A DNA stretch of 64,000 bases. Source: Anaerolineae bacterium. Lineage in GTDB: Bacteria > Chloroflexota > Anaerolineae > 4572-78 > J111. The position numbers and the translations under genes are program-made. Positions 1 through 8,743 of this stretch are shown piece after piece; the first letter of the stretch is position 1; each line of letters starts with the position of its first letter. The notes under the pieces were generated by a model. It was not told where the DNA came from and did not search any database. It saw only the letters and a list, made by a program, of their open reading frames with translations. Location: positions 186,001-250,000 of the forward strand of contig JAJVIM010000015.1 in assembly GCA_022071955.1 (NCBI GenBank). Reading direction: 5' to 3'.

Positions 1-1
1 C

Positions 2-631
2 GCGGATACCGCCGAACCGTGGACAATTTTGTGGGCCCATTTTAACGGCGCGCACGTGCCGTATCTGCTGGAAATGGCCGGCGTTTCACCGGAAAAACCG
101 ATGGTTTCGATTGGCGAGCGGCTGAATATTGTCACTCTGTTCAACGATTTGCTCAATACGCTGCAGCGCGGCTACAGCCTGTATTATTTGATCAACGCCG
201 CAGCGCAGATTCGGCAGATTTTGTGCAATATTGCGCTGTTCAACACCTACTCCCCGGCGGCGGGGGCCAGGGATTTAAACACAGAAAACGTCATCAGTTT
301 TATGGTGGAAAATGTTACCGCTGCCTGCACGCTCGATGATTTTGCGGCGCACGCCTGCATGTCCCGGTCTCACTTTTCACGCCGGTTCCACGAAAAAACC
401 GGCTACGCCCCGGTCGATTATTTCATTCGCCTGAAAATTCAAAAAGCGTGCGAACTGCTGGAAACCAGCGATAAAACCATCGGCGAGATCAGCCACGATC
501 TGGCCTACAAAGACCAGTACTATTTTTCTCGCATTTTCAAACAGGTGATGGGCGTTTCGCCTAAAAACTATCGGGTTGCTCGCGGACTGGCGGCCGAACC
601 AGCCAAAACACCAGCGACGCCGCCGCCGTAA
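2..631 (+). CDS. AraC-family transcriptional regulator, 5' end cut off
   Basis: The open frame runs in from the left edge, so the true start lies outside the window. The first visible residues (DTAEPWTILWAHFNGAH) look like the end of an AraC-type cupin sensor domain. The last ~100 residues form the double helix-turn-helix DNA-binding domain: a first helix pair around ACTLDDFAAHACMSRSHFSRRF, and the family signature around DLAYKDQYYFSRIFKQVMGVSP near the C-terminus. It would bind DNA as a sugar- or metabolite-responsive activator. It is the only plus-strand gene here, and its last 71 bases overlap the 3' end of the convergent MFS gene. Its target genes probably lie to the left, outside the window. 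Family assignment is firm; ligand unknown. Confidence 0.9.
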   Translation, partial: ADTAEPWTILWAHFNGAHVPYLLEMAGVSPEKPMVSIGERLNIVTLFNDLLNTLQRGYSLYYLINAAAQIRQILCNIALFNTYSPAAGARDLNTENVISFMVENVTAACTLDDFAAHACMSRSHFSRRFHEKTGYAPVDYFIRLKIQKACELLETSDKTIGEISHDLAYKDQYYFSRIFKQVMGVSPKNYRVARGLAAEPAKTPATPPP

Positions 632-1880
632 CCGCCGCCGCGCTCAAAAACAAGGCCGAATAACCGTAACGGGTGGCAATGTACCCCCCGCTGAGCGAGG
701 CAATCCCCCAGCCCAGCCCAACCGCCGTAGAGGTAGCGCCGGCCATTATCGTTCGCCAGCCGGGCGGCGAAATATCCATTTGATAAGCCACCACCGCCGG
801 CCGGGCAATGGACAGCAGGGTGATCATGCTCATAAAACCCGCGCCGGCCGCGGCCCAGTGCGGCACCAGCGCCAGCGGCAAAAAGCTGAGCGCCATACCC
901 CACGAACCGATCAGATAGGTGGCTTTGATGCCCCATCGTTTGGCAAAAATGGGCATTACCATCGCCGCGGGCACGGCCAGCAATTGCCCCACCGCCAGCA
1001 GCAACCCAATTTGGGCTACCGGCACCTGCAAAAAGTCATCGAGATAAATATTAAAGAAAGTGCGCACGTCGCCCTCGCCGATGACACGCAGCAGCACCAC
1101 TAAAAACAGCCACACAAAGATGCCCACCGGCGCCGGCACTTTTTCTTTGGTTTCGGTTGCGGCCGGCGGGGCGGCAGCGGGGCTGCGGGTAAAAAGCATG
1201 GCCACCACTGCCAGGGCCATCAACCCGGCGGCCAGCAGCAGCGAATAACGATAGGGCGCCGGATTGGCCGCAGAGGCCCCACTCAACCCGGCAAAGAAAC
1301 CGGGCAGCAGCCCGCCCACCAGACTGCCGGCAAAGCCGGTGAGCGGCAACAGCGCGCCGCTCATGGCAAAGGCGTGGTTTCGTTCCGTGGGTTGGGTAAC
1401 GGTCATCACAAATGGCGCGCCATTAACAAAATAGATCGATACGCCAATCTGGCCCACGGCCTGCATCACCACCAGCCAGCCGGTCTGGATTGACGGCACA
1501 AACTCGGCCAGGGGCAGCAGGGCGTACCCCACGGCAACCACGCCAAAGCCGATGATCAACATTCGCCGGCTGCCCCAGCGCCGGCCCATCGCGCCGGCTG
1601 GCAGGGCGCACAGGCCAAAAATCACCTGCCCCACGCCATTAATCAGGCCGGCAAATTGAGGGTCGTAGCCCAGCCGCAGCAAATACAGGTTGAGCAAAGT
1701 AAAGTAGATGCCGCCAAATATGGTAAAACCAAACAACGCCGACGTAACCAGATACAGCCGCACATCCAGATTGAAATTTCTGAGCGTGCCGGCGTACCTG
1801 CCGGCGGCGTCGCTGACGCGTTGGTAGGTTGTGGGGAACAGCGTGTTAATCTTGCACCACCTGCCGGAAATCCCAGCCAT
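561..1880 (-). CDS. MFS transporter
   Basis: A polytopic protein of about 439 residues with roughly twelve hydrophobic segments, typical in length for a major facilitator permease. The first helix pair is around LYLVTSALFGFTIFGGIYF, followed by the loop LRLGYDPQFAGLINGVGQ typical of MFS helices 1-2. The frame stays open further upstream, but that part is antisense-like, low-complexity and lies over the cupin gene. The ATG at 1880 is the last ATG before the first helix and is taken as start, although no clear ribosome site precedes it. It overlaps the cupin gene by 35 bases, which suggests translational coupling. The last 71 bases are antisense to the AraC gene. Substrate cannot be told from sequence. 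Confidence 0.8.
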   Translation of the reverse strand: MAGISGRWCKINTLFPTTYQRVSDAAGRYAGTLRNFNLDVRLYLVTSALFGFTIFGGIYFTLLNLYLLRLGYDPQFAGLINGVGQVIFGLCALPAGAMGRRWGSRRMLIIGFGVVAVGYALLPLAEFVPSIQTGWLVVMQAVGQIGVSIYFVNGAPFVMTVTQPTERNHAFAMSGALLPLTGFAGSLVGGLLPGFFAGLSGASAANPAPYRYSLLLAAGLMALAVVAMLFTRSPAAAPPAATETKEKVPAPVGIFVWLFLVVLLRVIGEGDVRTFFNIYLDDFLQVPVAQIGLLLAVGQLLAVPAAMVMPIFAKRWGIKATYLIGSWGMALSFLPLALVPHWAAAGAGFMSMITLLSIARPAVVAYQMDISPPGWRTIMAGATSTAVGLGWGIASLSGGYIATRYGYSALFLSAAAVTAAASLVFWLVRPPVREQPDSF

Positions 1881-2271
1881 TTTGGCGGCAGACTGTTTGA
1901 ACGTGCGCGTCCCAGGTTGGTTCGGCGTGGGGGCGGCCGGCCGGGAAGCAATCGATGGCCAGGTAGGTGAGTGTTTCGTCGCCCTCACAGGCAATGCTGT
2001 GCGGCGTGGCCGGCGGAATGCGGACCACATCGCCGGGGGCCACCGGGTGCTGTTCGGCGGGCTGGCCAATGGTGAGCAAGCCGCGGCCGGTTAAAACGTA
2101 AAAAATCTGCTCGGTGTCATCGTGCTGGTGCAGCGGCGGCGCTTCGCCGGGGGCCAGCACTACCACAAACACCTCGCTGGTGGTTGCCTCGGAGCGGTCC
2201 ATTACCAGATCGTTGATGTGGGTGGGAAAGCGGTATCGTTTGACGTGTTGGGTGCTGAATACGTATTTCAT
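1846..2271 (-). CDS. Cupin-domain protein
   Basis: A 141-residue single-domain cupin. The first metal-binding motif is visible as His48, His50 and Glu54 (PPLHQHDDTEQIFYVLTG) and the second as His91 (PGDVVRIPPATPHSI), so a metal-binding beta-barrel is likely. The ATG at 2271 is chosen because AGGAGA lies about nine bases upstream; a TTG six bases earlier would be too close to it. It lies between carbonic anhydrase (about 30 bases upstream) and the MFS gene, which it overlaps. Cupins of this size serve as dioxygenases, isomerases or small-molecule sensors, and nothing here separates these. Confidence 0.85.
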   Translation of the reverse strand: MKYVFSTQHVKRYRFPTHINDLVMDRSEATTSEVFVVVLAPGEAPPLHQHDDTEQIFYVLTGRGLLTIGQPAEQHPVAPGDVVRIPPATPHSIACEGDETLTYLAIDCFPAGRPHAEPTWDAHVQTVCRQNGWDFRQVVQD

Positions 2272-2301
2272 CGACAAAAATCTCCTGAAATGGGTTAACT
2301 T

Positions 2302-2943
2302 TCAAATGTTGGCCAGTGCGGCCTGATACACGGGTTTCATCTCGGCCGGGGCGGCAACGCACACATTTAAATCCTGCAGCAGGCCGTCGCTGATGTCGTA
2401 AATCCAGCCGTGAACACACAGCGACTGGCCGCGCTCCCAGGCATCCTGCACAATTGAGGTTTGGCACACGTTCATTACCTGCTCGATGACGTTGAGTTCG
2501 CACAATTTGTTGGCCCGGTCATTCATATCGGCGATGGCGTTAAGCCGGGATTCGTGTTTTTCAATGTTATCCTGAATATGGCGCAGCCAGTTATCGATCA
2601 GCCCCAGCCGGCTGTTTTCCAGCGCCGCCCGGACTCCGCCGCAGCGATAGTGGCCGCAAACAATGATGTGCTTAACCTTGAGCGCGTCAACGGCAAATTG
2701 CATCACCGACAGGCAGTTCAAATCGGTGTGAATGACCAGATTGGCCACGTTGCGGTGCACAAACAGCTCGCCGGGCAGCAGGCCAACAATCTGGTTGGCC
2801 GGCACCCGGCTGTCGGCGCAGCCAATCCACAGGTAGTCCGGGGCCTGCTGCTGGGCCAGTTTTTTGAAAAAGTCCGGGTCCTGCGCCCGAAAAGAATCGG
2901 CCCATTCTCTGTTGTTGGCAAAGAGTTGCGGTAAAACGCGCAT
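2302..2943 (-). CDS. can: Beta-class carbonic anhydrase
   Basis: A 213-residue cytoplasmic enzyme of the beta family, which interconverts CO2 and bicarbonate. The zinc ligands are visible: Cys42 in the motif GCADSRVPA (with the Asp44/Arg46 pair), and His98 and Cys101 in GHYRCGG. Length is normal for the E. coli Can type. The ATG at 2943 has GGAGG about seven bases upstream. A heptamer repeat and a hairpin separate it from the uroporphyrinogen-decarboxylase-like gene, while the cupin follows closely, so carbonic anhydrase, cupin and MFS may form one transcript. Confidence 0.95.
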   Translation of the reverse strand: MRVLPQLFANNREWADSFRAQDPDFFKKLAQQQAPDYLWIGCADSRVPANQIVGLLPGELFVHRNVANLVIHTDLNCLSVMQFAVDALKVKHIIVCGHYRCGGVRAALENSRLGLIDNWLRHIQDNIEKHESRLNAIADMNDRANKLCELNVIEQVMNVCQTSIVQDAWERGQSLCVHGWIYDISDGLLQDLNVCVAAPAEMKPVYQAALANI

Positions 2944-2965
2944 GGTCAGTAGCCTCCGGTGAAAG

Positions 2966-3007
2966 CAGGAATCAGGAGTCAGGAATTAGGAGTTAGGGAG
3001 CAGGAGA
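2966..3007. repeat. Heptanucleotide tandem repeat, 6 copies
   Basis: Six consecutive 7-base units in exact phase: CAGGAAT, CAGGAGT, CAGGAAT, TAGGAGT, TAGGGAG, CAGGAGA. The array sits just upstream of the carbonic anhydrase ribosome site. It is one of several unrelated-sequence but equal-period arrays in this window and resembles the short tandemly repeated repetitive (STRR) sequences known from cyanobacteria. Confidence 0.7.
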
Positions 3008-3038
3008 TTCCTGGCTCATCTATTAAAAATTGTGACAG

Positions 3039-3064
3039 GAGTCCAAAACTTCAGTTTTGGACTC
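3039..3064. repeat. Perfect palindrome, 12-bp arms, 2-base loop
   Basis: GAGTCCAAAACT pairs perfectly with AGTTTTGGACTC across TC. A run of seven T follows at once on the plus strand, as in an intrinsic terminator, but the neighbouring genes are all on the minus strand. On that strand it lies just after the uroporphyrinogen-decarboxylase-like gene and is not followed directly by a T run. Confidence 0.7.
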
Positions 3065-3103
3065 AGTTTTTTTGTTACCGCCCGGCTGTGCCCAGGGGCG
3101 AGG

Positions 3104-4141
3104 CTAAGCCGGCGACCAGTCACGCGCCGCGGCCAGCATGGCGTCCAGACTTTCCGCCGGGGTTTCGCCGGAAACCCCGCCGCCCACCGATAAAATGAAG
3201 CCGCCGCCCGGCGCGGCCTTGTCCAGACAGGTTCGGGCGTGCTCGGCCACTACCGCCGGCGACTCGCGCACAGCTACATCGAGGGGCGGCACGTTGCCCA
3301 TCAGCGCCACGCGGTGGCCCATTGTCCGCTTCACTTCGGCAATATCGACTTTGTGGGTAAAGTTGAACACGTCAAAATTGGCTTCGGTGAAGGCGGCGTA
3401 CAGGTGCCGGCAGGGGGTGTCGTTGTGGTAAATGCGAATCAGGCCATCGAACGCGTCAAAAATGCGGCGCAGGTGCGGCGCTACAAACTCGTTGTAATGC
3501 TCCAGCGAAACCATGCCCACAATATCGTCCAGCAGCAGAATGCCTTCCGGGGCGCGCAGCGTTTCAAGCTGGGCGTGCAGCCAATCGATGATGGTGGTGG
3601 TCAGCGTTTCTAAAAAGCGGCTGATCTCGGCCGGTTGCAAAATCAGCGACATCATCAAATCGTTAATGCCCATCAGGTAGCCGGCGGTGACCATCGGCCC
3701 GCGCGCCGCCACCATTTTAATGTTAAGCCCCTCGGCCTGCAATTTGGCCTCGGCGTGGCGGTAAAGTTGGAGCGTCAGCGGCATAAACCCATCGCGGCGG
3801 GGATCGGCCGGTTTGACCGCCGCCCAGTGGTTAACATCGGTAATGACAGCCTCGATGGAGGGCGGCCGGTTGTGGTGAAATTGAATTTGCGCGCCAAACG
3901 CCGATGGCTCGGCGGCCATGCCGTATTCCACCCAAAAACCCGGCACCCACACGGCGTCGGGGAAGCGGTCAATCAGGCCGCGATGAATGTTGAACCAGGC
4001 ATCGGGCAGCAGGTAAAAATCCAGCGTATCCAGCCCGACGTAACCCGGCAGCCAGGGGCTGTCAACGATGAACGCGACCGGCGCCTGATCGGGTTCTTGC
4101 AGCCGGGCGGCTTGTTTAAAGCGATCCCAGGGTGTTGTCAT
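3104..4141 (-). CDS. Uroporphyrinogen decarboxylase (URO-D) family protein
   Basis: About 345 residues, matching the URO-D/MtaA/CmuA superfamily in length and overall pattern. Visible pieces include the N-terminal MTTPWDRFKQAARLQEPDQAP, the middle AARGPMVTAGYLMG, the metal-site-like stretch IRIYHNDTPCRHLYAAF with His and Cys, and the late MGNVPPLDVAVRESP and GGGFILSVGGGV. Members with the His/Cys site are usually corrinoid- or zinc-dependent methyltransferases rather than haem enzymes, and there is no haem gene near. Two adjacent ATGs exist (4144 and 4141); 4141 is better spaced from the upstream GAGG. A 13-bp hairpin separates it from the opp genes. Exact substrate unknown. Confidence 0.8.
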   Translation of the reverse strand: MTTPWDRFKQAARLQEPDQAPVAFIVDSPWLPGYVGLDTLDFYLLPDAWFNIHRGLIDRFPDAVWVPGFWVEYGMAAEPSAFGAQIQFHHNRPPSIEAVITDVNHWAAVKPADPRRDGFMPLTLQLYRHAEAKLQAEGLNIKMVAARGPMVTAGYLMGINDLMMSLILQPAEISRFLETLTTTIIDWLHAQLETLRAPEGILLLDDIVGMVSLEHYNEFVAPHLRRIFDAFDGLIRIYHNDTPCRHLYAAFTEANFDVFNFTHKVDIAEVKRTMGHRVALMGNVPPLDVAVRESPAVVAEHARTCLDKAAPGGGFILSVGGGVSGETPAESLDAMLAAARDWSPA

Positions 4142-4190
4142 CATTTACCTCGATGGATGAGTTTTAGTACGGTGTCACTGTAAAATCAAA

Positions 4191-4229
4191 GGGCACAGAT
4201 TTTTGGCCAATATCTGAAAATCTGTGCCC
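4191..4229. repeat. Perfect palindrome, 13-bp arms, 13-base loop
   Basis: GGGCACAGATTTT at 4191-4203 pairs perfectly with AAAATCTGTGCCC at 4217-4229 across 13 bases. It follows the stop of oppF in the direction of transcription and precedes the URO-D-like gene, so it may end the opp transcript, though no T run follows it on the minus strand. Confidence 0.7.
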
Positions 4230-4253
4230 CCGGTCTATTGACTAAAATCAAAA

Positions 4254-5285
<1,032 letters not shown>

Positions 5286-5330
5286 AAATGGTCCTCACAA
5301 AGCTGAAATTGCAGATTACTGCGCGGCGGT

Positions 5331-6353
5331 TCAGTCCTGCTCAACCGCATCGCTGTACAGAAAACAGGCCACCGACTGCACAGGGCTGACCGGCTGAACC
5401 GCCGGGGTGTACACATTGCATTTGCCTGCCATTACGTCGGTGCAGCGGGGATAAAACGGGCAGCCGGCCGGCCGGTTAAACGGGTGCGGAATGGCACCCT
5501 CGATGGTAGGCAGCCGGGTGAGCGACTGCGAATGCACGGTCGGGATGGATTTGAGCAGCGCTTTGGTGTAGGGGTGCTGCGGATTGTGGAAAATGTCATC
5601 CACCGGGCCGGATTCCATCACCCGGCCCAGATACATCACCACCACATAATCGGCAACCTGGGCAATCACGCCCAGATCGTGGGTAATAAAAATGATGGCT
5701 GTATCGTGCTGCTCCTGCAACTGGCGCAGCAGGCGCAACACCTGAGCCTGGGTGGTCACGTCGATGGCTGTGGTCGGCTCATCGGCGATGAGCAGTTTGG
5801 GGTTGCACGACAGGGCCATGGCGATCATGGCCCGCTGGCGCAGCCCGCCGCTCAACTCCCAGGAATAGGCGTCGATGCGTTGCTCCGGGTTGGGCACGCC
5901 CACTTCGCGCAGCCGGTCGATGGCGATTTTGCGGGCTTCTTTTTTATCCGGCGTCTGGTGCAACATAATCACTTCTGTGATCTGGTTGCCAATGGTGTGA
6001 ACCGGGCTAAAAGCGGCCATCGGCTCCTGAGGAATCAGGGCAATATCGCCGCCGCGAATGTTGCGCATCTGGTGGCCGTTTGGCTCAAGTTTGGCCAAAT
6101 CTATCATCTCTCCGGCAGTGTTGTTTCGCTGGCGAAACAGAATTTCGCCAGCAACAATTTTGCCCGGTTTCTCAATGATGTTCAGCACCGATTTGATGGT
6201 AACGCTTTTGCCACAGCCGCTTTCGCCAACAATGCCGACCACCTGGCCGGGGTAAACGTCAAAACTAACGCCGTCAACGGCTTTTACGTCGCCTTCATCG
6301 AGGTGATAGTAGGTTTTCAGGTTTCGAACTGATAGGAGTGGTTGGTTGTCCAT
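5331..6353 (-). CDS. oppD: Opp-type ABC transporter ATP-binding protein (OppD-like)
   Basis: First ATPase of the importer, 340 residues, beginning [16 protein letters not shown]. Walker A is GESGCGKS at 43-50, the signature LSGGLRQR at 168-174 and Walker B LLIADEPT at 188-194. The Cys-containing OppD/F tail ([18 protein letters not shown]) is present. The frame is open further upstream, but that stretch is the translated GATTTTG repeat, so the ATG at 6353 is taken as start. It lies between oppC and oppF with gaps of about 80 and 45 bases. Confidence 0.93.
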   Translation of the reverse strand: MDNQPLLSVRNLKTYYHLDEGDVKAVDGVSFDVYPGQVVGIVGESGCGKSVTIKSVLNIIEKPGKIVAGEILFRQRNNTAGEMIDLAKLEPNGHQMRNIRGGDIALIPQEPMAAFSPVHTIGNQITEVIMLHQTPDKKEARKIAIDRLREVGVPNPEQRIDAYSWELSGGLRQRAMIAMALSCNPKLLIADEPTTAIDVTTQAQVLRLLRQLQEQHDTAIIFITHDLGVIAQVADYVVVMYLGRVMESGPVDDIFHNPQHPYTKALLKSIPTVHSQSLTRLPTIEGAIPHPFNRPAGCPFYPRCTDVMAGKCNVYTPAVQPVSPVQSVACFLYSDAVEQD

Positions 6354-6363
6354 TGTTTGCACC

Positions 6364-6435
6364 AATTTTGGATTTTGGATTTTAGATTTTGGAGAATTGC
6401 GCCAATCTAAAATCCAAAATCGGCAATTCAAAATT
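6364..6435. repeat. Heptanucleotide repeat in inverted halves (GATTTTG type)
   Basis: Between oppC and oppD. Units AATTTTG, GATTTTG, GATTTTA, GATTTTG run from 6364, then the complementary form (AAATCCA-like units) follows to 6435 and reaches the end of oppC. The two halves can pair. The same unit appears inside the aminotransferase gene at 63441-63469. Confidence 0.7.
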
Positions 6436-7588
6436 AACTGTAGGGGTCGGCGGCGTCACGCAGGCCGTCGCCCAAAATATTCAACGATAGTACGGTGATC
6501 ATTACCGCCAGGCCGGGCAGCAGCAGCCACGGGGCCAGGGCGATGGATTGCAGGTTTTGCGCTTCTTGCAGCAACACACCCCAGCTAATGGCCGGCGGGC
6601 GCAGCCCCAGTCCTAAAAAGCTCAGGAATGTTTCGTTGATAATCATTACCGGGATGGCCAGCGTGCTGGCGGCGATGATGTGGCTGGTGAAAGTGGGGAC
6701 CATATGCCGGAAAATAACCCGCGGTTTGGTGCAGCCAATGATTTCGGCGGCCACCACAAAATCTTCTTCCCGCAGCGACAGGAATCGGCCGCGCACCTCC
6801 CGGCCCAGCGAAGTCCAACCCAGCAGCGCCAGAATGATGGTGATGGCAAAATACACCTGCTCCACGCTCCAGTCACGCGGCAGGGCAGCGGTGAGCGCCA
6901 TCCAAATAGGGATGGGCGGCAGCGATTGCAGCAGTTCGATGACGCGCTGGATGAACATATCCACCCAGCCGCCAAAATAGCCAGAAATGCCGCCCAGCAG
7001 CACGCCCAAAAAGATGCTGACAACTACCGATACCAACCCAATCGACAGCGATACCTGGGTGCCGGCCATCAACCGCGACCACTGATCACGGCCCAGCCGG
7101 TCGGTGCCCAGAATGTGAAACTTGTTCCCGCTGTCCGGGTCTTCTACGCCCAGCAGGTGAATATTGGTTGTGAACAACCCCAGAGCCTCATATTCGTATC
7201 CGCGGGCAAACAGCTTTACCGGCACGGTATCGGCTTCGTTGGTCACCCATTCCATCATCAGGGTTTTGGGGTTGCGCTCGCCTTTGACCCGATACACGTA
7301 CAGAAAGGAGCCAGTCGGCCCAAAAAAGCGAATGGTTTGGGGTGGGATGAAGGCCCGTTTGGCGTCGGATTCTTGCGGCGGCAGCGTGCTGTAAAAATTT
7401 GGAAAGAGGGCGATGCTGATGATTCCTAACAGGATTATGCCGCAAATTAAGGCCAGCCGGTGCTTTTTAAATCGCCACCAGACCAGCTTCCAGTTGGGCG
7501 CCAGATAAATGGCTTCGGTATCTTCTACTAAACCGGGGATAGCCACCGCGGCATCTTCGGCGGCGGCAAGGGTGTTAGTTGTCGTCAC
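6434..7588 (-). CDS. oppC: Opp-type ABC transporter permease (OppC-like)
   Basis: Inner-membrane permease of 384 residues. A cytoplasmic N-terminal stretch leads into the first helix near residues 45-62, then a long periplasmic-type insert, then five more helices with the BPD permease loop AAEIIGCTKPRVIFRHMVP that contacts the ATPases. The terminal motif LGDGLRDAADPYS is typical of OppC/DppC. Although the frame is open further upstream, the start is taken as GTG at 7588: GGAGGG lies seven bases before it, inside the end of oppB, and the gap to the oppB stop is four bases, which points to coupling. It is longer than most OppC because of the insert after helix 1. Confidence 0.92.
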   Translation of the reverse strand: MTTTNTLAAAEDAAVAIPGLVEDTEAIYLAPNWKLVWWRFKKHRLALICGIILLGIISIALFPNFYSTLPPQESDAKRAFIPPQTIRFFGPTGSFLYVYRVKGERNPKTLMMEWVTNEADTVPVKLFARGYEYEALGLFTTNIHLLGVEDPDSGNKFHILGTDRLGRDQWSRLMAGTQVSLSIGLVSVVVSIFLGVLLGGISGYFGGWVDMFIQRVIELLQSLPPIPIWMALTAALPRDWSVEQVYFAITIILALLGWTSLGREVRGRFLSLREEDFVVAAEIIGCTKPRVIFRHMVPTFTSHIIAASTLAIPVMIINETFLSFLGLGLRPPAISWGVLLQEAQNLQSIALAPWLLLPGLAVMITVLSLNILGDGLRDAADPYS

Positions 7589-7592
7589 TGGT

Positions 7593-8582
7593 TTAGCCCT
7601 CCCCCATCCGAATGCGCGGATCAATCCAGGCCAGCAGAATATCTGACAGCATTGTGCCGATAATGGCCAGCAAACAATAAACCAGAATAATGACCCCGGC
7701 CAGGAACATATCCTGTACAATCAGCGCCCGCAGCAGCATTGGGCCGATGGTGGGTAAGTTGAGTACCGTGGCCACAACCAGACTGCCGGAGAAGATCAGC
7801 GGCAAATACCAACCAATAGTGCTGACCAGCGGATTAACGGCCAGCCGCACCGGATATTTCATAATCAACCGCCACTCAGACAAGCCCTTGGCCCGGGCCA
7901 TTTCCATGTACGGTTTTTTGAGTTCATCGAGCAGGTTGGCCCGCATAATCCGGGCCAGCCGGGCCGTACCATCCAGGGCCAGAATCACCGCGGGCAGCCA
8001 CAGGTGGCTGAACAGATCAATAACCCGGCCAAAGCTCCACGGCGCGTCAACATATTGCGGCGAAAAAAGACCGGTTACACTCGCTCCAAAGTATTTAAAG
8101 GCCACCCACATCAAAATGAGCGCAGTCATAAATGATGGAATTGAAACCCCAATGTAGTTGAACACTGTAAAAAAGTAATCGAGAAAGGAGTATTGATGGG
8201 TGGCCGAATAAATGCCGATGGGAATGGCAATAGACCAACTGATGATAAAGGTGAAAATGCCGAGCAGCAGGGTTAAAACCAGCCGCTCGGAGATTAGCTC
8301 TGCATTGGGTTTTCTCCAATCCAGTGAGACCCCCAGATTACCTTGCAGAATATTGCCCATCCATTTGAAATATTGAACATACATAGGTTGATCCAGGCCA
8401 TATTGCGAACGCAGTGCATCAATTTGGGCCTGTTCCATAGTTGAGCCAGAGGCGGCCAGCTCGGCAATGTAGCTGGTGATAAAGTCGCCGGGCGGAGCCT
8501 GAATCAGCGCAAAGGCAATAACAGAAAAGATGAAGAGCAACAGCGGTAAAAGTAAAAGCCGTTTGATAATGTATTGGACCAT
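7593..8582 (-). CDS. oppB: Opp-type ABC transporter permease (OppB-like)
   Basis: Permease of 329 residues with six hydrophobic helices, beginning MVQYIIKRLLLLPLLLFIFS as in OppB/DppB. The periplasmic loop after helix 1 holds the family pattern LRSQYGLDQPMYVQYFKWM. The ATPase-contact loop is MARAKGLSEWRLIMKYPVR and the end is SDILLAWIDPRIRMGEG. The ATG at 8582 has GAGGT just upstream. It pairs with OppC in the membrane. Confidence 0.94.
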   Translation of the reverse strand: MVQYIIKRLLLLPLLLFIFSVIAFALIQAPPGDFITSYIAELAASGSTMEQAQIDALRSQYGLDQPMYVQYFKWMGNILQGNLGVSLDWRKPNAELISERLVLTLLLGIFTFIISWSIAIPIGIYSATHQYSFLDYFFTVFNYIGVSIPSFMTALILMWVAFKYFGASVTGLFSPQYVDAPWSFGRVIDLFSHLWLPAVILALDGTARLARIMRANLLDELKKPYMEMARAKGLSEWRLIMKYPVRLAVNPLVSTIGWYLPLIFSGSLVVATVLNLPTIGPMLLRALIVQDMFLAGVIILVYCLLAIIGTMLSDILLAWIDPRIRMGEG

Positions 8583-8593
8583 ATAGTTACCTC

Positions 8594-8689
8594 AAAATTG
8601 TGAATTATGAATGATGAATTATGAATTGTGAGTGAAACAAGCGAGTAGATTCATTAACAATTGGTAATTCACTATTTACAATTCACAAT
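8594..8689. repeat. Heptanucleotide repeat in inverted halves (TGAATTA type)
   Basis: Units TGAATTA, TGAATGA, TGAATTA, TGAATTG, TGAGTGA run from 8601 to 8635. The complementary form (TAATTCA, CAATTCA, CAATTTA-like units) follows up to 8689. The array fills the space between the substrate-binding protein gene and oppB, beside a GC-rich palindrome. Confidence 0.65.
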
Positions 8690-8720
8690 TTATCGGGGCG
8701 AGCCTGGCTCGCCCCGATAA
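8690..8720. repeat. Perfect palindrome, 14-bp arms, 3-base loop
   Basis: TTATCGGGGCGAGC pairs with GCTCGCCCCGATAA across CTG. It follows the stop of the substrate-binding protein gene on the minus strand. It could stop or stabilise that transcript and so set a higher level of binding protein than of permeases, which is common in such operons; that role is inference. Confidence 0.7.
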
Positions 8721-8743
8721 TGAGTTACGAATTACGCGTTAAT

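Noticed and set aside
3039..3072. Intrinsic terminator for a plus-strand gene
   Set aside because: The hairpin plus T run has the right form on the plus strand, but no plus-strand gene ends there.
3104..4141. Haem biosynthesis hemE
   Set aside because: The His/Cys-containing site and the absence of other haem genes fit the methyltransferase-like branch of the URO-D family better than HemE.
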